Source of the DNA: Oscillospiraceae bacterium
GTDB lineage: Bacteria > Bacillota > Clostridia > Oscillospirales > Oscillospiraceae
NCBI GenBank assembly: GCA_015067635.1
Contig: SVMA01000014.1
Coordinates: 1-46,851 of the forward strand
Length of the DNA: 46,851 nucleotides
Direction of reading: 5' to 3'
The notes under the pieces are model-generated. The model worked only from the letters and a program-made list of their open reading frames with translations. It searched no databases and had not been told where the DNA came from. Of the stretch, positions 22,454 through 29,382 are shown in pieces. How positions within the stretch are numbered: the first letter of the stretch is position 1; each line of letters starts with the position of its first letter. The position numbers were made by a program, and so were the translations under genes.

Positions 22454-23581
22454 TCAGTACAGCAGATTCTCTTCCGTCTCGGGGTCGAAGAAATACATGA
22501 CCTTGCCGGGGAAGGTGATATGCAGAGGGAAGCCGGTGTGCATTTTGTTTCGTTCCTCGTGAGAGAGGTTTACGGTGGGGGTACGCACGATGAGCTTCTC
22601 TCCGGTGGAGGTGCTGACGTGGAGATGCAGCTCGCTGCCCATCATTTCGTTGACCAAAATCGTGCTGTCGATGGTGTTCTCAGCGCCAGCTTCGACGATG
22701 GAGATGTGTTCGGGACGCACGCCCAAAATCACATCCCGGGAGGTGATTCCCCGTTCCTTCAGCAGCTGTCCGTTCACACCGTCCACTTCCATTCTGGAGC
22801 CAAAGGGTGTGACGTAGAACTTGCCGTTTTCCTCAATCAGCTGTGTCCGCACGATATTCATCTTCGGCGCGCCGATAAACTCTGCAACGAAGAGGTTTGC
22901 GGGGTAATCAAACACCTCATCAGGGGTGCCGACCTGCTGAATGAAGCCGTCCTTCATAATGACAATCCGGTCACCCAGTGTCATAGCCTCGGTCTGGTCG
23001 TGGGTAACATAGACGAAGGTGGAGTCGATCTTTTGCCGCAGCAAAATAATCTCAGCACGCATTTGGTTACGCAGCTTGGCGTCCAAATTGGACAGAGGTT
23101 CGTCCATCAGGAAGACCTTGGAGTCACGAACCATGGCGCGGCCGATGGCCACACGCTGACGCTGACCGCCGGAAAGCGCTCTGGGCTTTCGGGTCAGATA
23201 CTCAGTGATGCCAAGCACCTCAGCGGCCTCGGTAACACGTCTGTAAACCTCATCCTGCTTCATCTTCTTCAGACGCAGGCTGAAGGCCATGTTCTCGAAA
23301 ACGGTCAGATGGGGATACAGGGCATAGTTCTGGAACACCATTGCAATGTTCCGGTCACGGGGCTGCAGGTCATTGACCACTTCACCGTCAATCTCGATGG
23401 TGCCACCGGAAATGTCTTCCAGACCGGCCAGCATACGCAGTGTTGTGGACTTGCCACAGCCGGAGGGGCCAACCAAAACAATAAACTCCTTATCTGCAAT
23501 TTCCAGATTAAAATCGGCAACGGCAGGTGTGTGGCCCTTTTCGTAAATCTTTTGTACGTTTGTAAATTTAACAGTAGCCAT
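22454..23581 (-). CDS. Sugar ABC transporter ATPase, MalK/MsmX/UgpC family
   Basis: 375 residues. Nucleotide-binding domain: Walker A GPSGCGKST, Q-loop MVFQNYALYPH, signature LSGGQRQR, Walker B VFLMDEP, D-loop SNLDAKL and H-loop VTHDQTEAM. The C-terminal OB-like regulatory domain (about 240-375) holds GVRPEHI and GSELHLHV, typical of MalK relatives. It hydrolyses ATP on the cytoplasmic face to power the importer. GAGGAG precedes ATG 23581, and it is the last gene of the operon (12 bases after MalG). MsmX-type ATPases often serve several sugar importers; here one is dedicated to, or at least encoded with, the maltodextrin system. Confidence 0.95.
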   Translation of the reverse strand: MATVKFTNVQKIYEKGHTPAVADFNLEIADKEFIVLVGPSGCGKSTTLRMLAGLEDISGGTIEIDGEVVNDLQPRDRNIAMVFQNYALYPHLTVFENMAFSLRLKKMKQDEVYRRVTEAAEVLGITEYLTRKPRALSGGQRQRVAIGRAMVRDSKVFLMDEPLSNLDAKLRNQMRAEIILLRQKIDSTFVYVTHDQTEAMTLGDRIVIMKDGFIQQVGTPDEVFDYPANLFVAEFIGAPKMNIVRTQLIEENGKFYVTPFGSRMEVDGVNGQLLKERGITSRDVILGVRPEHISIVEAGAENTIDSTILVNEMMGSELHLHVSTSTGEKLIVRTPTVNLSHEERNKMHTGFPLHITFPGKVMYFFDPETEENLLY

Positions 23582-23593
23582 AATCTTCTCCTC

Positions 23594-24502
23594 TTATCCT
23601 TTCACTGCGCCGCCGGTAACGCCTTCAACATAGTATTTCTGAAGCATCAGGAATACGGCGGTAACAGGCAGTGCGACCATTACGCCGCCGGCACAGAAGG
23701 TGGTGTAGTATTCGTTCAGGTTGGTTTTGGACAGCCATTCGTACATACCCACGGCCACGTTCATACCTTCGCTGTTTTCGTGGATGATGTAGCTTGCAGT
23801 CATGAAGTCGCCCCAGGGAGCCATGAAGCCCATCAGAATGGTGTAGATGACGATGGGCTTGGCCATAGGCATGATCACCTTGTAAAAGACCTGGAAACGG
23901 GTAGCACCGTCCACACGGGCGGCTTCGTCCAGACTCTTGGGAATGGTGTCAAAGAAGCCCTTGGACACATAGTAGCCCATACCGGAGCTTGCACAGTAGA
24001 CGATAATCAAGCCCACAGGCGCCATTTCCATGGTCAGACCTGCTTCGGCAAAGACCTTATAGATCAGGATCATGGTCAGGAAGCCGGGGAACATGCCCAA
24101 AATCAGCATGATGTTCATCAAGCCCTGTCTGCCCTTAAAACGCATACGGGAAAGGGCATAGCTGACGGACAGAATAAAGAATACCTGGAAAAATGCGGTG
24201 GCAACGCCCATAATGCCGGTATTGACAAACCATTGCATAAAATCGGTCTTGGTGATCAGCTTGATGTAATTATCAAAACCGAACTGCTTAGGCCACAGAT
24301 AACTGACCTGTTGGGTAGTTTCCACGCGGAAGGATTCCAGAAGGATTCCGAAGAAGGGGAAAAGCCAAATGACCGTAATCAGAGCCAAAACGATGTAAAT
24401 CGCTGTATTGCTCAGTCTGCGGGATGCCTTGGCACCCATGCTTCGACGGGTCTTTTGGGGAGAAAGTCCTGCATCAACGGAAGTTACAGTGTTCTTTTCC
24501 AT
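23594..24502 (-). CDS. Maltodextrin ABC transporter permease, MalG type
   Basis: 302 residues, with a cytoplasmic N-terminus and six predicted membrane helices (the first near 33-55). The EAA loop that contacts the ATPase is EAARVDGATRFQVFYKVIMP. The segment VSYALSRMRFKGR is typical of MalG. It forms the inner-membrane pore with MalF. Its start ATG (24502-24500) overlaps the MalF stop by one base (TAATG), giving translational coupling. The MalK gene follows after 12 bases. Confidence 0.93.
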   Translation of the reverse strand: MEKNTVTSVDAGLSPQKTRRSMGAKASRRLSNTAIYIVLALITVIWLFPFFGILLESFRVETTQQVSYLWPKQFGFDNYIKLITKTDFMQWFVNTGIMGVATAFFQVFFILSVSYALSRMRFKGRQGLMNIMLILGMFPGFLTMILIYKVFAEAGLTMEMAPVGLIIVYCASSGMGYYVSKGFFDTIPKSLDEAARVDGATRFQVFYKVIMPMAKPIVIYTILMGFMAPWGDFMTASYIIHENSEGMNVAVGMYEWLSKTNLNEYYTTFCAGGVMVALPVTAVFLMLQKYYVEGVTGGAVKG

Positions 24503-26058
24503 TATTTGAAATCCTCCTCATTCTTTGTAGATGGTATGACATTATAGACAATCAGAGACAGTGCTGCAACCACAACGAATATCAGGATACCCACGATGGA
24601 GGCCATATAATACTTGGAATCCGTGCTGCCCAGTGTCATTTTGAACAGCCAGGTGATCAGCAGGTCCGTGGAGCCGACGGATGCACCGCCCGGGGTACCC
24701 ATGCCGGTATCCAGAGGATTGCCCTGTGTCAGCAGGTAGATAACGTTAAAATTGTTTAGATTGCCTACGAAGCTGGTCAGCAGGTAAGGACCTGTGACAA
24801 ACAGCATGTACGGCAGAGTAATGCGGGTGTACTGCTGGAAGGGCTTGGCACCGTCGATTCGGGACGACTCATACAAATCGTTGGGGATATTCATCAGAAT
24901 GCCGGTAGCCATCAGCATGATATAGGGAATACCGATCCAAATGTTAATGACAATCAGCAGGATTCGGGCGGAAAGCTCTGTATCCCACAGGGAAGTGTTG
25001 TTGGTGCCGGCGAACCAGCCCCAGTTTACAAGCAGCTTACCGATAATGCCAGTGTCATCAAACAAACGGGAAACATAAAGCAGAGAAACAAACTGAGGGA
25101 TGGCAATGGTCATGACCAGAACCGTCCGCCAGAACTTTTTGAATTTAATGCCCTTCTTATTGATCATAATTGCCACGAACATGCCCAGGAAATAGTTGGT
25201 GAAGGTGGCAAAGAAGGACCACATCAGCGTCCAGGAAAGGATTTCGCCAAAGGCCAGACCCAAACCGCCGGAGCCGAAATTGAATAGTGCGTTGAAATTG
25301 TCAAGTCCCACCCAGGAGAACAGGTTACTGTAACCGTCATGGGCGGCATCATAGCTGGTGAAGGCCACCAGAACCATGAAGATAATCGGCAGAACCGTAA
25401 AGGCAAGAATGCCGATAATGGGCAGGGACAGCAGAGTCTTGTGGAACTGATCGTCCACCAGAGAGCGCATATCCGATTTGGCACTCTTTACCTTTTTGCC
25501 CTGCGCAGTGATGTCCATGCAGATCCGGCACTGCTTTATCTGCAAGCGCCAGGTATAGAGGAAACCGATAATAAACAGAATGGTCAACAGACCGTACAGC
25601 AAGACCTTTACAGAGTCATCGCCGGGCTGCCATACATCTGTGTCGTAAACAGCGTCGTAAACGTATCCGCCCTGAACAGTACCAATGGTGGCACCATTCT
25701 GGAACCATTGTCCCTTGCTCAGCCAGTAAAGACCGCCGCTGGGAACAATCATGTAGCAAATAAAGACGGCTTCGAACAGGAAGAAGAACAGACCGCGCAG
25801 GATCTGCCCGTAATAGATGTTGCCGAAGCCAAAAATAAAGTAAGACAGTTTAACGGCCCAATTACCCTTGGTAAATGTGGTGAAGATGTCCACAAAGAAG
25901 GCTTTGATGCCGAGACCGATCTTTTTGAAGAAGCCGAGAAAACCGAGAAGCAGCTTCAGCAGGAACCGTGGAATACCTGCAATAAACAGCTTCAGTTTGT
26001 ATGCAAACTTTTGCAGTTTATTGAGCTTCAGGTACTGTAAGTCATTGAGTTTGTTCAT
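24502..26058 (-). CDS. Maltodextrin ABC transporter permease, MalF type
   Basis: 518 residues from the ATG at 26058. A long N-terminal section (about 1-210) contains two or three helices, including FGNIYYGQILRGLFFFLFEAV. The BPD_transp_1 core follows, with the EAA loop SSRIDGAKPFQQYTRITLP. This extended N-terminus is typical of Firmicute MalF proteins. The start is not straightforward: a perfect AAGGAGG lies 32 bases upstream, separated from the ATG by a stable UCCG-loop hairpin (26067-26086) that would bring the two close. Upstream ATG 26115 keeps the frame open but has no ribosome site and would place that AAGGAGG inside the gene. MalF pairs with MalG in the membrane and docks the binding protein encoded upstream. 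Confidence 0.9.
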   Translation of the reverse strand: MNKLNDLQYLKLNKLQKFAYKLKLFIAGIPRFLLKLLLGFLGFFKKIGLGIKAFFVDIFTTFTKGNWAVKLSYFIFGFGNIYYGQILRGLFFFLFEAVFICYMIVPSGGLYWLSKGQWFQNGATIGTVQGGYVYDAVYDTDVWQPGDDSVKVLLYGLLTILFIIGFLYTWRLQIKQCRICMDITAQGKKVKSAKSDMRSLVDDQFHKTLLSLPIIGILAFTVLPIIFMVLVAFTSYDAAHDGYSNLFSWVGLDNFNALFNFGSGGLGLAFGEILSWTLMWSFFATFTNYFLGMFVAIMINKKGIKFKKFWRTVLVMTIAIPQFVSLLYVSRLFDDTGIIGKLLVNWGWFAGTNNTSLWDTELSARILLIVINIWIGIPYIMLMATGILMNIPNDLYESSRIDGAKPFQQYTRITLPYMLFVTGPYLLTSFVGNLNNFNVIYLLTQGNPLDTGMGTPGGASVGSTDLLITWLFKMTLGSTDSKYYMASIVGILIFVVVAALSLIVYNVIPSTKNEEDFK

Positions 26059-26097
26059 ACAAAACCATATAAACCGGAGTTTATATTCTACCTCCTT
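26059..26097 (-). promoter_or_regulatory. Structured ribosome-binding site of the MalF gene
   Basis: On the minus strand AAGGAGG (26097-26091), TAGA, then the 8-bp inverted repeat ATATAAAC-TCCG-GTTTATAT (26086-26067, a C(UCCG)G tetraloop), then GGTTTTGT and ATG. Folding the hairpin cuts the spacing from 32 to about 12 bases. Confidence 0.55.
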
Positions 26098-26179
26098 GTC
26101 GTGATAAAAAGGCATTGTCAGCCAAATACAGACGAATCATGTCCCTACATATCGGCGAACAATGCCTTCTGCCAAGGAT

Positions 26180-26202
26180 GGGGTGAGCCTTAGGCTCACC
26201 CC
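26180..26202 (-). other. Intercistronic hairpin after the sugar-binding protein gene
   Basis: A perfect 10-bp stem GGGGTGAGCC/GGCTCACCCC around a 3-base loop, without a T run on the minus strand. This is typical of an RNA-stabilising or attenuating element that keeps the binding protein more abundant than the permeases. Confidence 0.6.
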
Positions 26203-26220
26203 TAAATCCTCAGTCAATAT

Positions 26221-27783
26221 TTAGTTGGCGGGAATCAGGTTCACAACAGCGGTGCTGTTCTCGCCCAGAACCAGCTGGATGTAGAACTTACCAGCGGTCT
26301 CAACCTTGAAGTTAGCCTTGTCGGTGGTGGGAACGTTGGTATCGGCATTGGAAGCGTTATCGCCGTAAGCGACCTTCCAGCCCATGCCCTGACGAACCTT
26401 GAATTCTGTGCCGACGGTCAGGTCGAAAGCTTCTTCAGAGGTCCAGGTGCCAGCAGGATCTTCCTTCATGGCGAAGTCAGTGCCCCAGCCGGAGTCCTTA
26501 ATGCCACCGATAACGGTGAAGGCAGCTCTCTGCTCGGGGGTCAGGCTGGTGAAAGCATTCAAAGCATCGGTGTAGGCATCCAGACCGGCCTGCAGTTCAG
26601 CCTCGGTGGTAGCAGCCTTGGCAACAGCGCCCAACAGCTTAGCGTTGTCCCAGAACACGCCAGCGATCTGGCCCTGAGGAGTTGCAAAAGCGTTCTGAGC
26701 AGCCAGAGCGGTCAGGGATTCGTTAGCCTTAACAGCCTCGTTCTCCTGAGCCTTCTTGTTGGAGGGACCCCAACCGAAGGTGTTGAAGCGAGCCAGCTGA
26801 TTTTCTTCGTTGGTCAGGAACTGAGCCAGCAGCTGCAGAACAGCGCCCTTCTTGGCGTCGGTCTGAGGCTTAACGCCCATCATCTTGTAGCCGGAGTAGG
26901 AACCCAGCTGATAGGACTTGCCGTCAACGGTGAAGGAAGGCAGCTTGGTAGCGCCCAGGTTCTCGCCGAAGTGAGCCTTGGCAGCGTCAGCATTCCAGGT
27001 ACCGGTAACAACAACACCGGCGTCGGTGAAGATGTCAGCATTGCTGTCGTATGCGGTGGAGTTGGTCAAAATCTGCATGCCCTTCATGGCGATCATGCCG
27101 TTTGCAGAGTTGAAGGTGTCATCCACGCTGGTGAACTCGCCCTTAGCGTCGGTAGTCCAGGTGGTGTGGCAGCCGGTAGCAAAGAAGAATGCAGCGGTGT
27201 ACCATGCATTTTCCAGAGCGAAACGAACCTTAACATTGTTCTTTTCACATGCAGCAACGATCTTAGCCAGATCCAGAGCTTCCTCTTCAGTGATGATGCT
27301 CTTGTTGTAGTACATGTAGTAGCCGTTGTCGGAAGTCAGGGGGTATGCATAGATATCGCCTGCAACCTTAGCAGCGGTGACGGAGCCGGCATCGTTATTA
27401 GCGATGATAGCTTCCTGGGCAGCCTTGCCGGGCTTTGCCAGAGCAGAAGCCTGCACCAGACGTGCCAGCTGGTCCTGTGCGAAGCAGAACAGGTCGGGAG
27501 CAGTTGCAACGTCAGCAACGACCTTGGAACCTGCGTCAGCTTCGGTAACGCCTTCGATCTTGGCAGTAATGGTGATGCCGGGGTTGGCAGCATTAAAAGC
27601 CGCGATCTGCTCCTGGAATTGAGCAGCTACGCCGTCCTTCTCACTGACCCACATGGTAATTTCGTAATTACCGGTCAGATCAGCGCCGGTGCCCTGAGTT
27701 TCTTCGGGGGTGCCGGAAGCGCAGCCTGCGAACATGCCCAAGCACAAAATCAGTGCCAGAGCCACGCAAAGAATCTTTTTCAT
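26221..27783 (-). CDS. Maltodextrin-binding lipoprotein with a C-terminal starch-binding-like domain
   Basis: 520 residues. Residues 1-20 are a signal with lipobox MFAGC (Cys21). Residues about 35-420 form a family 1 extracellular sugar-binding protein: YEITMWVSEKDG, ALAKPGKAAQEA, LTSDNGYYMYYNKS, TGTWNADAAK and LAQFLTNEENQLARFN, as in maltose-binding proteins. Residues 424-520 (VIGGIKDSGWGTDF..GTEFKVRQGMGWKVAYG) resemble the SusE/SusF or CBM-like starch-binding beta-sandwich fold, unusual as a fusion to an ABC binding protein. It sits outside the membrane and delivers maltodextrins to MalFG. ATG 27783 has AGGAGG upstream. It is first in the operon. The promoter (27859-27887) and a LacI-type operator downstream of it (27798-27814) indicate repression. 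Codon use is strongly biased, as expected for an abundant protein. Confidence 0.92.
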   Translation of the reverse strand: MKKILCVALALILCLGMFAGCASGTPEETQGTGADLTGNYEITMWVSEKDGVAAQFQEQIAAFNAANPGITITAKIEGVTEADAGSKVVADVATAPDLFCFAQDQLARLVQASALAKPGKAAQEAIIANNDAGSVTAAKVAGDIYAYPLTSDNGYYMYYNKSIITEEEALDLAKIVAACEKNNVKVRFALENAWYTAAFFFATGCHTTWTTDAKGEFTSVDDTFNSANGMIAMKGMQILTNSTAYDSNADIFTDAGVVVTGTWNADAAKAHFGENLGATKLPSFTVDGKSYQLGSYSGYKMMGVKPQTDAKKGAVLQLLAQFLTNEENQLARFNTFGWGPSNKKAQENEAVKANESLTALAAQNAFATPQGQIAGVFWDNAKLLGAVAKAATTEAELQAGLDAYTDALNAFTSLTPEQRAAFTVIGGIKDSGWGTDFAMKEDPAGTWTSEEAFDLTVGTEFKVRQGMGWKVAYGDNASNADTNVPTTDKANFKVETAGKFYIQLVLGENSTAVVNLIPAN

Positions 27784-27797
27784 GTTAATCCTCCTAA

Positions 27798-27814
27798 ATG
27801 TAACCGCTTGCGCA
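27798..27814 (-). promoter_or_regulatory. LacI-family-like operator in the leader of the sugar-binding-protein operon
   Basis: On the minus strand TGCGCAAGCGGTTACAT, with the same GCGCAANCGNTT core as O1 and O2 of the GH13 gene. It lies roughly 38-54 bases after the expected transcription start, in the right place for a roadblock operator. It also resembles a CcpA cre site with a mismatch at one end. Confidence 0.6.
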
Positions 27815-27858
27815 GTCGTATTTTTTAGCCAACTTTCCACAAGATTGGCTTCGAGTAA

Positions 27859-27887
27859 AATATATATCCTTTTTTGCGAATTGTCAA
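27859..27887 (-). promoter_or_regulatory. Promoter of the maltodextrin importer operon
   Basis: On the minus strand TTGACA (27887-27882), a 17-base spacer, and TATATT (27864-27859). Confidence 0.75.
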
Positions 27888-27893
27888 GAGGGC

Positions 27894-27937
27894 AAAAAAA
27901 GAGTGTGCATGTTACACGGAACACACCCACTCTTTTT
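27894..27937 (-). terminator. Terminator of the GH53 gene
   Basis: On the minus strand AAAAGAGTG..CACTCTTTT with a further GTGTG/CACAC pairing, ending in seven T residues (27900-27894). It separates GH53 from the importer promoter just downstream. Confidence 0.7.
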
Positions 27938-27957
27938 GTGCAAGATGCGGAATATTT

Positions 27958-29244
27958 TTAAGAAAATTCCCCCGTTTTTTCCTGTGGCAGGGAGTAGCCT
28001 TCCAGCATTTGGCAGAAGATATCCAGGGATTGCAGGGGGTGACCGTCAGCATCAAACAGTGCCTGGTTTTCTACAGCACAGCCGCCGTAGTATCTGCCGG
28101 CGTCATCTGGGTCATAACCGGATGCGTAGGAGCTGGCCCAGCCGGAGCCGTATTGCTCCCAAAGGGCTTGATTTTCAGCCAGAGAGGACTGTCCGACGGA
28201 AATCCAGGTGCCTTCCCAATAGAACACACCGATTGCGTTGGGAATTTTTGCGACGGAAGTAAGCAGATCCCGAAGGAAGCATTGCTGACCGTTGACGGAA
28301 TAGGGATACTTCTGATCCGCGCTGGCAGAATTGGAGACGGTGTTATTCCAAAAATCAGTATTCTCCTGGGTATAGGCGTAGGAAGTTTCCGCCACCATTA
28401 CCTTTTTGCGGTAGTTTTGGGAGATGTTTCTCAAAACAGAAGAAAGGTTTTCCAGACTTCCATGCCAGTAGGGGTAGTAAGAGGAAGCAAAAACGTCGTA
28501 ATCCACCTGATAGGTATCCAGCTGTTTTGCGTAATAGGCATAGCTGCCGGATTTTTCCGGATTAGCAAAATGCAACGCCACCATAGCGGAAGGAAAAACC
28601 TCTCGAACGGCACGTGCTCCGTGGTTCATCAGACTGCAGATGTTTTTCCAATCCGATTCTCCGCATAGCTTCCCGTTGGTTTCGTTGCCTATCTGTACCA
28701 TGCCTACTGCGATTCCTGCTTCCTTCAATTGCTGCAGACTGTCCAGGGTGTATTCGTAAAGGGCTTGTTCTTTTTCGCTGAAAGACAAATTTTCCCAGTC
28801 CAGCGGTGCTTTCTGCTTGGCGGGGTCCGCCCAAAAATCGGAATAGTGGAAATTCACCAGCAGCTTCATGCCGTGTTGGGTGGCACGCTTTCCGATTTCC
28901 AGCGCATTTTTAAGGTCACAGTTGCCGCCACCGTAGCCGTGGCCGTCTGCATCGTAAGGGTGATTCCAGACACGGACACGAATATAGTTCAGACCGTGTT
29001 CCGCCAGGGTTTGAAAAACGTCCTGTATTTGTCCGGCATCATTATAATAGATAACACCGCTTTTTTCCAAAGCCGGCACGCAAGAGGCATCCATACCGAG
29101 AATGAAATCCTTTGGGAGCGTTTCTGTTTCGGACATAGGCTTGGTCACTCCTTCCGCGTCCGGTGCTTCATCACCTGCATGACAGGCACACATTATAATG
29201 ATAAGCAATGCAAGAAACAGCGGAAGCGGGCTTCGTCTTTTCAT
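27958..29244 (-). CDS. GH53 endo-beta-1,4-galactanase lipoprotein
   Basis: 428 residues. The N-terminal hydrophobic segment ends in MCAC (lipid Cys probably Cys21). The GH53 barrel follows: FILGMDASCVPALE, NYIRVRVWNHPYD, LLVNFHYSDFWADPAKQ, the acid/base in VQIGNETNG (E188) and the nucleophile in VMVAETSYAYT (E286). Enzymes of this family cut the beta-1,4-galactan side chains of type I arabinogalactan and pectin. Anchoring outside the cell would release galacto-oligosaccharides for import. ATG 29244 has AGGAGGAG upstream. It is divergent from the GH42 beta-galactosidase that can finish the degradation. Confidence 0.95.
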   Translation of the reverse strand: MKRRSPLPLFLALLIIIMCACHAGDEAPDAEGVTKPMSETETLPKDFILGMDASCVPALEKSGVIYYNDAGQIQDVFQTLAEHGLNYIRVRVWNHPYDADGHGYGGGNCDLKNALEIGKRATQHGMKLLVNFHYSDFWADPAKQKAPLDWENLSFSEKEQALYEYTLDSLQQLKEAGIAVGMVQIGNETNGKLCGESDWKNICSLMNHGARAVREVFPSAMVALHFANPEKSGSYAYYAKQLDTYQVDYDVFASSYYPYWHGSLENLSSVLRNISQNYRKKVMVAETSYAYTQENTDFWNNTVSNSASADQKYPYSVNGQQCFLRDLLTSVAKIPNAIGVFYWEGTWISVGQSSLAENQALWEQYGSGWASSYASGYDPDDAGRYYGGCAVENQALFDADGHPLQSLDIFCQMLEGYSLPQEKTGEFS

Positions 29245-29268
29245 AAAATCTCCTCCTGACGATAGTCA

Positions 29269-29296
29269 TTATATCAGGACAGGAAAGGAATGTAAA
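29269..29296 (-). promoter_or_regulatory. Promoter of the GH53 gene
   Basis: On the minus strand TTACAT, a 16-base spacer, and TATAAT (29274-29269), followed closely by the ribosome site and ATG 29244. Confidence 0.6.
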
Positions 29297-29318
29297 CACA
29301 GGAAAATGAATCGGGCAG

Positions 29319-29347
29319 TTGATTTTGCGGGGAAGTCATGATAACAT
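29319..29347 (+). promoter_or_regulatory. Promoter of the GH42-malQ-pullulanase transcript
   Basis: TTGATT, a 17-base spacer, and TAACAT in the divergent intergenic region, about 40 bases before the ATG at 29383. No operator of the GCGCAANCGNTT type is seen here. Confidence 0.5.
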
Positions 29348-29382
29348 AAGAATCCAAATACTCCGAACGGGAGGAAAGAAAA

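Noticed and set aside
22520..24547. A 675-codon open frame on the plus strand opposite the MalK and MalG genes
   Set aside because: It mirrors strongly coding minus-strand genes, has low-complexity His/Gly/Val-rich composition, and has no ribosome site. It is an effect of codon bias on the antisense strand. The same applies to the long antisense frames at 20824-22446, 33293-34834 and 42819-44273.
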